Assembly (NCBI RefSeq): GCF_963678635.1
Contig: NC_087069.1
Coordinates: 47,200,276-47,264,275 of the forward strand
DNA: 64,000 nt
Direction: 5' to 3'
Origin: Symsagittifera roscoffensis
Taxonomy: Eukaryota > Xenacoelomorpha > Acoela > Convolutidae
The notes beneath the pieces were generated by a model, which saw only the letters and a list, made by a program, of their open reading frames with translations, was not told the DNA's origin and did not search any database. Position numbers and translations under genes: made by a program. Below are positions 30,901-42,900 of this stretch, in pieces; within the stretch, counting starts at the first letter, position 1, and each line of letters begins with the position of its first letter.

Positions 30901-33900
30901 GAGCTTAAATTTGAAAAGATATTTCACCTGTGATCATTTTTCGTAAAGTTATGAGGGTTTAAAGATTGCCATTTTGGCCATTTTGAACAATTTGTGTCAA
31001 TTAACGCGCGATATAATTCGCGCTATTAACGCGTAAGCGGAGGTTTAATCCGTCTTATAAATCGTTCCAAATTGGTTGAACGAAGCTTATTTGTCATAAT
31101 TGATTTGTTACAAGGAACGAAATCTATCTTTTTGTACTTTATATGGCGTGTGGGGGGATGGTTTTCATAAAAAGTTCAAATTTTAGAGAAAAAAAATGTT
31201 CATTTTTTTTTATTTCATTTAATTTTTTAAATGTTATTACTGCTGCTCCATAAACCTTAAAAGGCAGTCGGAACATTCAGGGCTTCGCCCTGATACGAGC
31301 AGTCTTGTTGTACTTGGTTAAGAAGTTCGTTATTAAGTATTACAGTATTAAGCAGAGATATTGATTTTGACTCAATAGCTATGGAATGTAGTTTAGAGAT
31401 TTTCTAATTGTGCAATTTTAGGGCTGTGATGAGTTTGAAGTTGCCAGATAATGTTCTTGAAATTATCGGCCAATACCTGGCGAAGGACTTCTTTGATGAT
31501 GAGTATGATAGATTTCAAAATCGCGATATTGTTTCATTGATGCTGACGTGTAAGAAATTATATGCGATCATGAAACGACTAACATTGAAGTTTGCTATGA
31601 AAGATTTTGAGTCCTTGTCATGGGAAAAAATAGCACTCTTTGCAAACAAACCTCAGTGGAAAATAATCAGACTTGAGATGTATTATTGGACCGATGTTTT
31701 TAGTTTTATTTTTGAAAAACTGGAAGAATTGGACGCTAATTTATGGGGCCATTTGAAATCAGTTGTTCTGAGAGTTGAAATGCATGATGAATCTATGGAC
31801 GATGTGTATCAGTATTTTATCGAACTGATTCAGATTTTATCATTGCTAAATAGTGATGTGAAATTTTATATTGTTCACCAAGATATTGATTTTGAATACC
31901 CAGAAGATTATTACGACCAACTGTCATTGCTGAATGTTACAAGTTTCCAATTTTTCCATAATAAATTTGTTGATATGCCGCGTAGTTGGCCCGAATATTT
32001 TACGAAAGCAGGTAGATTAAACCAACTCATCAATTTTAGCTCTTTTTTTAACGTTTCGTTCGCAAACCACTTGAGTAATTTACGCGAATTAAGGGTTCAG
32101 AGTTTGGTTATTCTGGGTACAAAAACGACTTGTAGCCTTCCAAGTCTTCAAAGTTTGAAGATTTCGAACCAAGAGAAATTATGCGAAAATTTCGGAGATT
32201 TTATTTCTCAAGTGTTCCCAAATTTGAAATTTCTCTCTGTTTTCGCTGAGTTGCTTCGTGAGCCTGTGGATATCGGCCTGGATAAATTGCCAATTTCCTG
32301 TTCAAAATTAGCGATTAACAATGATATGCTAACAGCGAATTCAAAGCTAGACAGCGTTTCTCAACTTTCGCTCCGGTTTCGCCCACATAGCAACTTCGAG
32401 TTTACATATCTTGAACAAAATACATTCGCAAATTTAGAAGTCGTGGAGTTATCTCGTTTTTATATGTTTTCCGGAAGTCTACGATTAAATCAAATGCTTG
32501 ATCTGATAAAAAATGTTCTGGAATGTCAGCCGAAATTGAAGATTTTGATGTTATTTTCTACATTAGACGGGGCCATAGCAGCTCCAGGTCGTAGAGACCG
32601 TTTGATTTCGTGGCTTGATGAAATTGAGCCGCTATTCGAATCGAGTGAAATTGAATTAATCAAAGTGGGAAAAAAAAATATTTACATGAAAGATTCGTTG
32701 GGGTTCAGAACTGTTGGATTAGCGAAGGAATGGGAAAAGATGGAAACTGATTCTTGGCACATGGAAAGTCGGATTAGTTTTATCAAAGACGACGAATTTA
32801 CTCCTAGTATCGTTACGAAATTCGCCAAATTGAGCCTTTCTGATGCTGGGAAAACGAAGAAAGCGTTGGAGGCTAATTAGAAGCAGCAGCGACCTTTGCT
32901 GCTGAGAAACTCAACCTTAATTTGAATTTGTTTTAAACGCTCGTTTAATTCATTAGCCGATTGTGAGAACTTCAGAAAAATAATATGTCTATTAATTTAT
33001 AAAATTTATTTGAACAAATGCGAAGTCTGTTAATTCAATCTATAAAAATTATTTGAAAAAATATAAAAATAATTTGAAAAAATGTGAAGTTTGTTAATCT
33101 ATAGAAAATATTTGGAAAAAATGTGAAATACATTAATCTATTAACTTGATAATCTACCAAGTTCCAGTCACCTAATTGTTTTAAATTTTGAATTTGAGTC
33201 TATGTTTTGTTTTTATTTACTTTTATTTTCAAAATGATTGATTTCGATTGTTTGTTTTTCTGTAATTGTTTTTAAAGCCTATGTAAGATAATGAATGATT
33301 TGAATAAATTGAATGACTTGAAAAAATGAATGATTTGAATAATTTGAACTAATGAATGATTTGACTAAATGAATTGATATGAATATTTTGAAGAGAATGA
33401 TCAGAAAATGATGATCGAACAATTAAATTATGAATAGAATGATTCCATAAATTGTTTTCAATTCTCATTCAAGCGCAGAGTTCATTAGAAGTCCTAGTGA
33501 TAGTTCATGATGAATATCTTCGATGAAGGAGAGATAGCTCGTTATAACTTAAAATAATCAGACTAATAAATTGTTTGCAATATAGATTCCACTCACTGTA
33601 AATTTTACTACATTTACAACCAAATGAAATCTCATTGCGAGAACGCCGTGGAATTTTGCAGCCCGTTTTCAGGCGCCTCAATTTGTCTTCTCGACTTTCA
33701 AATAATTGACAAGTGCAAATATTTGAAGATTAAAATCTTTTCTGCCGTTTCAAATTGAAAGGCTTGGTTGCACGTAAGTTCGAAGATAAACAAGACTGCT
33801 CGTATCAGGGCGAAGCCCTGAAAGTTCCGACTGCCTCTTAAGGTCTATGGAGCAGTAATAACTTGGAAAAATTAAATGTAAAAAATAAAAAAGAATTTTT

Positions 33901-36900
33901 TTTTTCATTTAAATTTGAGATTTTTCGTGAAAACATCCCCCCACACGCCATATTAAGTACAAAGGGATAGATTTTGCTCCTATTAACAAATCAATTATGG
34001 CATATAATCTTCCTTGAACCAATTTAGAACGATTTTAAAGACGGTTTAAATCTCGCTTACGCGTTAATAGCGCGAAAAATATCGCGCGTTAATTGTCCCG
34101 AAATGGCAATTTTTAAACCCTCATAACTTTACAAAAAATGATCACAGGTGAAATCTTTTTTTTCAAGTTTAAGCTCAGGAAAATAATGCTTTTCGAATGA
34201 TGAAAAAAAGTTCCGTCAAACGAAAGCCGGAACAAAGATAAATGATAAGATAAGTTCGGAGATGAAGGCTTTTAGTCAAACAGTTGTGGTTTGTATTCGC
34301 AGTAAGTGTTTTTTATCTGCTGTTTTTAATGGGAATTGCAAAAAGCGTGTCATTAAAAATTCCAAAATTGGTTTTCATTAGAAGTTATTGTGATGTTCAG
34401 AGGCAAGTTTTGCCATACGAATTGATTTTTTTCAGGCTTGAAAAAGTTTTAAAGCAAATTTGAACAAAAAAAATCGAAAATTTCAGAGCGTCCTTTTTTG
34501 AAATCGTTTTTTTTGTCACATACGATGTCTACGAACATTCCACAATAATTTTTTTGGCTTTCATATCTTTTGAGAAAAATGGCTTTTGAGTTTAATAGAA
34601 ACCCGGATTATATCATTGAACAGACCTGTTAAGGCCTGTTGATAACTCGTCTGTAATTCGCAGAAAAAAACAATTGTCAAATTAGCTTCTTGGTTTACTC
34701 AAACAAGTTGAATAACAGCTTTTTTATTTGATAATAAGGTAACTGCTAGGCAATTATTTCGTTTTTGAGTAAACTTGGTGCATTGGGTTTATCAAGCAAA
34801 CTTGGTAAATTGCGAACCTTTTAAGATCATATTTCTAAGTGCCATATTGAACGAAATGCATACATATATTTGGTCGTGAGGATTTTTGCGTGAAAAGTGG
34901 TTCATTTTTTCTCGCTCATTTTTAGGAATGAATCTTTTTTTGATTTCTTAAGTTCAATTGAAAAGAAACAACGCTCTCCAATCACAAAGTTAAAATGGCG
35001 CAAAAAGAAAATGGTTTCTCTGATCGCTAGAAAAATTGAATGCATGCAGTAAAACCTGGCTTTTTCATACACGCAAAACTACTTTAAATCGCAATTTGAT
35101 AAATTGATAGTAGATAACTGCAATCATTTGCTCTGTCGACGTAAAAAAATTGGTTCTTGAAAATGGGACATTAATAGCGTAAAATATTGAGTTTGTGTTA
35201 ATCCTTCAAAAGGTTCTTTATGTTTCAAGAACGTTTACCTGATGCTTTTTTCATCGAAATTTGAAGGTTGAGTTTAACTTTTTCCATCAAATTTGTTCAT
35301 TTTTTTTCAGTTTCTTCAAGTTTCTCGATTTTTTTTCAATTTTGTGTCGGCTATGTTTTTTTTTTATTTGAAAAAAGTGTATTATTTTCTTAGGTGTAAT
35401 TTTTTTGTTATCATTTTTAACAATGATCCAATTAATTGACTTCCTTCTCATTTTTTATTCACTAGCTTGCACCTGTGATTCTTGTCAATCAATTTTTTTT
35501 CATCAATTTAACTGTCTGTCGGAACTTTATTTCCTAGGCTTATTTCCTACTTAAGATATTTCCTATGGTACTGGTTTTTTTGCAAAATTATGTAGGTTAA
35601 AAATTGCCTGTTTGGGATCATGTATGTATAGAAATTAAATTGACTAAGCTTTAGGGGGAAACCTGATTAATTTCTTTTTGTCTGCTTATTTTTTTCGGTT
35701 TCTTTTCCAGAACATGGATTTTTCTTCTGTATTAGGCAATTTTTCCTAAAAATGAAATTTGTTTTGTATTTCTGATTTTGTAAAATTTCCTGTTTATCAA
35801 ATAATTTGGCTTATTTTATATTGGTTTGGTCGGCTTAAACGGTTGTCTGAAGGGGAAAACTATGTTCTTATGCTTTTGTATTTCAGGAGCAAGACGGTTC
35901 GGTTCGAGCATAAATGTCTCTAATTCTCTGTTCTGTTACAAGAATTTTTTTGGGATCGATGAGATTTTGGGATAGTTTTTGGCGTTAAGTGTTGTTGGCT
36001 TAATTGCAGCTCGATAAATTTGCCTGAGTGCTTTTTCAATGCAGGTATTGTATGTCTCGGTAGGTTGTCCTCTTGTTGGACATAATTTGAAACAAATGTT
36101 GAAACTTCTGCCGATGCAAATTTTTGAGCAGCTTTTTGACTTATTTTTATCAGTCTTATTTTTTATCAGCTAGCTTCTAATGGTATACTTTTAATTATTG
36201 TAAGTAAGGTGAAGCTCAACTTCTGTCAGTTTTTTAATCGAAATCTTTTTGATCGATAATAAAAAATCAATTAGAACGATGAGAAGGTTTCGCTCTGATA
36301 CAAGCTGTCTTGATTGTTTTGTGCGGCAAATTTAATCAATTTTGCTATTTGAAACGTTTTAATTTAATTCATAACTGTAAAAATCATTTCCTACAGCAAT
36401 TGGGATGTTTCAGCGAAAATCAAAAGAGCCGATAATAAAGCAAAAAGAGCTTATAGTAAGCAGCAAAGAAATAAAAGGAGTCAGTCTTAAGAACGGAACA
36501 ATTTGCCTACAAAATAAATTACCAGTTCCCTACACTTGCGAGAGCAAGTGTCTTGTAACCGGGAACTAGATTTTTCATCCCGTAAACAACTCTTCTTATA
36601 CAATTGTAATTGAAATTGATGTTGCTTTATTATCGAACCATCGCAACGTTGAGGCCCAATAGTTTTGAGCTGGAAGTAATGCAGTTTCTTTGGCAACTTA
36701 TTGTCAGGGGTTTCAGTCCCGGTTAGACTCGTTTTTTTTCCAGTATGAAATTGAAATTTTTTTCTGGGAATTATTGATTTTGGGACTATAGTTAGTCGTC
36801 TTCTGTTTGTCGACCTATTTGCCACACTACGCTTGTTTTGTTTTTAACGAATTCCTATTGTAGTCTCAATTGTCGTTGATTAACTCCTGTAGTTTTCAAA

Positions 36901-39900
36901 GTTAAGCACCTCACTGTAGTTAAGCACCTCACTGTAGTTAAGCACCTCACTGGTATATTTCCGTTTTTTTCGCCTAGAAAGAAATTTTGTTCGGCGCAAG
37001 TGTTTCCGGCTTTTGTTTTGTCGGTTTAGTGAACTTATTTTACATCGATTTAAAGATGTAAATTGTTTTTTTTATTAAATCGGTTGTTTGGTAGTTTAAA
37101 AGATAGAAGTTAAAATATTTTTGATGTCAACAATTTCTTTTGATATTTTTGTGTTAGTGAACGCTTGAAAAATCGTAAACGCTTGTTTGATGCTAGTGGC
37201 TATGTCTTTCACCTGATTTTCTGAGTATTAGTTTTTAGTATATTTCCAAAAAAAAATGTTGATACTTGTTATGACCGCAAAATCCGTTGCCGTTTTTTTG
37301 TTCTCGGATCAGTTGGCTTCTAAAGACGTCGTTGGCTTATTGGATGCTCGAACAACACTTAGCTTGAATTTTTCGTATTTCCGAAAAAAATGCTTGATTT
37401 TTTCATGACAACAATTTCCTTTGGCTTTTTTGTTTTAGGATCAATTGGCGTCTTACAACGGGTTGTTGGCTTACTGCATGCTTGGAAATTACTAAAACAT
37501 TGCTTAATGCTTGTGTTTGTATATCTCGTCTGTTTTTTTTAAACTTTCATATTAGAGATTAAACTTTCATAGAGATTAAGGATTTCATATTTCCAAAAAA
37601 AATGTTGATCTTTTCAGTTTTTTTATCGATTAAGTTATTTCCAACTCGCAGACTATGTGGTAGCTTGCAATGCTACGCTTTCGTTGCATCGCAAGTGTTT
37701 CAAAACTCTGTATAAAAAGCTTTGCCTCTGTATAAAAAGTTTTATCTTAGAAGAACACCAAAAAGGCAAGCCCTATCTACTGTCATATTTGAGCGATGTT
37801 TCTGTTTGTTGATATTACCTGTCAACTGCCTGTTGTCTTTCTGCGCCTCCTCCAACTTCTCCTCCAAGTCCCTCACTTTGGCCTCCTGCATCTTCTCGAT
37901 CTCTTTGATCCTCTCCAACTTCTCAATCTGCTCATCAACCGCTTCCACTGTGTCGCTAATGGCACCTGAAACACGCCAAAAAATGACAGGTAATTGATTT
38001 CATCTTTCAAATTAAGTGCGGGTATTTTAAGAGTTGGCTTGAAAATTATGTTGAAAAATAACATGTCTAATTCCTCTGAAGACGTATAGTAGTTGAGTTT
38101 AATTTTTTACGGCCATAAACCATGTTTTCGCTGATTTTTGTTCCTTTGAAAAAATAAAATTGGTATGAATTGTAATTGGATCCAGTGTTCATCATGTCTA
38201 AAATGAGGTTTTGAAATAGTTTGTGAAAAATGTTAAAAACTTAATTTTGCAAATGATTTTTTAAAGCTTTTCTGCGCTTTTCAGCTTGCGTCCTTTTTTG
38301 GGCTAGCTGCCGTGCCATTTTATGTTGTATCGCAAGTGGTGCGAAGCTCCGCTTCGCTTCTGTGCTTCCTCTTTGATAGCAAGAGGGTTGCAACGGGTTA
38401 CAATGCCGAGTTTTTTTGTGATGTAATTCTTTTTCATTTCAGTTGCAAGTGTTGTTGATTCACAACAAAGTTCTTTAACCCTGGTATAGTAATAGTATTT
38501 TATCTTTTCTTTTTTCCTCGCTTAAACTTCCTTCGGCCTAAATAGTTTCGACCTATGTTTTTTAAAATTATTTTGCTTGTTTTTTTTTCGTTCGAAGATC
38601 AAAAATTGTTTTTATAATAATCTAGGTCGATAGCGGTGTAAAAGTTCAAAATTTAATCGCTCAAACATTTTTTATAATAAATTCTTTTTTGTAGCATTTT
38701 GTGTTTTTTGGCTCAATATGCGTCTATCAACGTGTTGTCGAATTAGTGGCCGCTCGGCGAATACTCATTTCGTAGCATTTTGTGTTTTTTGGCTCAATAT
38801 GCGTCTATCAACGTGTTGTCGAATTAGTGGCCGCTCGGCGAATACTCAAAGCTTTTTAACTGGTGTTTGCTTTTCTTATCTGTTTAACTTTTTTTTCGAT
38901 TTGTTATTTTTGTTTGAATATCTATTCGTTGGCTTGCAAAGCTTGCTTGCGTTTATTGCTAGTGATGCGAAACTCCGCTTTGCCTCTGTGTTAGAATTAG
39001 GTTAATGCTTAGTAGAAAAACTTCACAAATTGTTTCACATACAGTTTCAAATTAAAATTTTAGTCCACCTGTTTTGAAAATTTTTGATTAATCTTTTAAT
39101 CTTATTCAAGCGTTCTCTAGCATAAGCTAAAAGTAATGGAACAACAAATTTGCGTCAAATCATAGTTATTTTCACATATGATTTTTTTATGAAAAACGAA
39201 ATTTCATATCTGAAATAGGTTATTCTGGAAATTATGTCACTAGCTTTTTCTCACACAATCCACAATACAACGCGAGATTGCTGGTACATTTCAGTCAGAT
39301 TTCTACAAAAAGTTCCCCATAGCTCTTATTTTTGAATTGGTAGTGTTTTAATGGAAGTTACTGAAATATGCGACCAAACTGGGGTTTTAAACATTCGTAC
39401 ATTTTGATACGATGGAAATAAGCGTGCCACACATCAAGAAAATCTAATGAAATTTCGATGACTAGCATTTTTTCATGCTATGAAACTGTAAGACTAGCAT
39501 TTATTCATAAATTTGTTTTATGAAAATGTATTACTAGCATCTTGTTTTAGAAATCATGGAATGAGTTTGCAATAAAGCTGGGTTGAATAAATAACTTTCT
39601 CAATGTAATTTTTGAGCAAAAAAGAAACTCACTTTTTGTGTCTTCGATATTTTTGATGTAGCGTGCATGAAGTTTCTCCGCTTCGCTTAAGTCGTCTCGC
39701 GCCTTTTGCAACATCTTTTTCACCCCGTCTATTTCTTTTTTCAAGTAAACTCTCTCTTTGTCCGCTTTTGCTTCGGCTTTATCTGAATCTTGCTCGCTCT
39801 TTTCTTGATCTTTCAACGTCTTCATTAATTCAGTTGCTGTTGTGTTATGTGCTTGGAGTAAATTCACTATTACTTGGTTTTCCAATTGTAGTTTTTGGCT

Positions 39901-42900
39901 CAACTTAGGGTCTGTATCTTGAACGTAAGTTAACTCAGTTTTGAGTTTTTCATTGAGAGTTTGAGCTAGCTGGAGTTTCGCTTTTATACGGGTTTCCTAA
40001 AGAATCAAAAGAACAATGAAATATTTACAAAAAACCAAACAAAGCACGAATGAGTGCATTCTGCAGTCTATTATTACTTTGATTTCGGAAATTAAAAGAG
40101 AGAAAAATAAATAATTAAAAAAACAGCCTGTCTCAAAAATTTCTATTTTCGTGAGTTGTTTCTTTACCTGTCGGCGTTTGAATGCGACATGCCATTGTAG
40201 TTCGACGATGTCCACAGAGCATGCCTCGTGTTCCCGTTGCACTGCAAATGGAAGTTCCTTCAGTCGCTTCTCAACAAAGTCGTCCAGCCGTTTTTGAAGT
40301 CTAAAGCAGAGAAAAAATAAGATTTAGCAGAGAAAAAATAAGATTTAGCAGAGAAAAAATAAGAATAAGCAGAGAAAAATAACATATGGAATAAATTATT
40401 TCAATGAGTAGAATGAGTGTTTATATTTTGGTTTCCAGATTTGTAAAAATGTTGTGTACAAGAAAAAGTACAAGTCTTGATTACAAGATACTTGATGGTT
40501 GTGCAAGTAGCACAGATTGTTCCGACAGATTTTTTTTTGTATTCCATTGTTCAATTGATTTGAAAAGCGGTGTTCTCTTATTTGAATTTTTCCTGGAAAA
40601 CAATCCTTAATGTTACTCTACAATCATTAAAAAATCTCAATTTCTAATATTATTTTTTGACACAATTTTTGCTTGCTGCAATGTGTGAGAAATTAATTTT
40701 TGATGCCAAAAAGAGCAGTTTTGAAATAATTAACTACGTTGAGATTCGTTGACTAAACAATTTGTCATTAGCTAAATAATTCTATTGTTTTTTGTTTTGT
40801 TACCTTTGTACTTGTGATCTTTCCCGTTCTAAATCCTCTTTGATCATATGTTTGTCCTGATCCAGTTTCTTCATAATTGAGGCAATCTCAGTCAACACTG
40901 AGTGAGCATGCGTTTCAGCATCATCCGCAGTATTGGACGCACCTGAAAGAAAACAAGACTGCTCGTATATCAGGAAAAGCCCTGAATATTCCGACTGTCC
41001 CGCAATTCATATCGAATAGTTTTTGGGAAAAGAAAATATTGAAAACTTAAAAATTTTGGACAATATCCAAGTATGAAATGTTGAGTTGTACGAAATTAAT
41101 ACTACCGATTAGCTAGCCTCAATTCAATTTGGAACGATTTTGTTGTGCGGGATAAATCGCCGGTGACAGGACAAAGTATCCCATACGAAAGTCTCCCGTT
41201 ACAAAATATCCCATACCAATATATCCCAATGGACACAATAGCCCATACCAAAATAGCCCACGTCAACTAAAATATCCCCTAGAGGATTAAAAATTAATTT
41301 ACGATATAGATTACCAAAGATTGGTGCATATATCTATATCGCAATTAAAAAGAGATTTGATTCAACTGCCTCAATTATTTTGAGACCTCACATAGAGATG
41401 GTGCTAATGGTAAAAGACTCTTTTCTACGGATTAAATATTATTTTTCAACCTGTTAATGGAGTCATAATTGAGAAAATTTTGATCATGAAACACAACGCA
41501 AAGACACATCATTAAACACATAGCACCATTACAATGAACAACAATATGACAGAATTTATCTACGGTAAAACTCAACAAGGCAAAGCGTTGCTTATCTTGG
41601 ACGGACACGAGTTCGCTGAAAAGCGAGACACCAAATCTACCAATCACTGGCGTTGTGCAAAATGACGTTCACATAAACGCCCAATGTCTCTAATAACTTG
41701 CGATGAAACCATTATTTCGTTCAATCACGAGCACAGCCATGAGTTTAACCCCGGTCGCGTAGAAGCAAGGCAGCTAGTTAGTCAGTTGAAAGAAACAGCA
41801 AAGTTGCAAATCAATCCTGTAAACAACCAGTTGATAGCAGCTAGCCTCAAGACTGTGGACAATAATCCGGCAATTCAGCGCTCACTTCCTTCACGTACAG
41901 CCCTGACAAGAACCCTCAATAGAAACAAAATGCAAGGACCACTCGAAGTGATTTCATCGACCGACCGTCACTTCGACATTCCCGATAAATATTTGCCTTT
42001 TTGTCTACATGATAGCGGAAAAGAAGACAGTGAGCAATTCCTTGTTCTCGGGGACATTGAAAATTCAACTCATACGTTTTTAGAAAAAATTCAGCTTGGT
42101 TCTTACAACCAGAAGTTCAATATTCTGAAAGCAACCAGCAGTACCACCAATCAAACCCGTAAAAAGTACCGAGAACTCATTGAAAAAGTCCGAATCATAA
42201 CTAACTCTTATAAAACTCAGATATTGTAAATTATGTTCAAGCTCTGGCTCATTTAACACTCATCTAGATTTCTTTTTATCAAATTGTCGGCATATTTTTC
42301 ACAAATCAAGAAATATATTTGATCAAGAGTCATATTCTTTAACCATATTGCCAAGTGAGCTTAGAAAGTCATATCTTTATGCTTTGATAGTTCAAAAGAT
42401 TGGTAGAATTAAAATGTGCATTGAAATTTTCACGCTTTGAACTGAGTTTGATTTCACGCGTTTTTTCAAAAGTTAGCATTGCTTTGATCGGTTTGTTCAA
42501 TTTTGGCATCTTGGTTTCAATTCCTTTGATTATTCTATTGCGATATTTTAATTGTTTCCATTCCTCAGATGGGATATTTTAATTAGCGTGGGCTACATCG
42601 TCCTGGGCTATTTTTACTTCTGGGATATTTTTGACTGGGATAACTTCGCCTGGGATAAAAAAGGTAAGGGATAAATTGTCATGAAACCAAATCGCCAAGC
42701 ATTAATAATTCGCGTTACGCTCTCAGCAATATGAACAAATTCTTCCAAGCGCGCATAGTTTATTCCAGAACATGGTCATTTTGGCAATTATTAAACCCCC
42801 AGAACTTTACAAAAAATAATCGGAGGTAAAATATCTTTTTAAGTTTGAACTCAGGAAGTCGATATCTTCTGTGGGGTATCAAAAACTTACTATGAAAACT

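Noticed and set aside
36487-36825. Minus-strand 112-codon basic frame
   Set aside because: Overlaps a tRNA-derived repeat and has no recognisable features.
36901-36952. CRISPR-like array
   Set aside because: Direct 18-bp tandem copies without spacers, in a eukaryotic intron.
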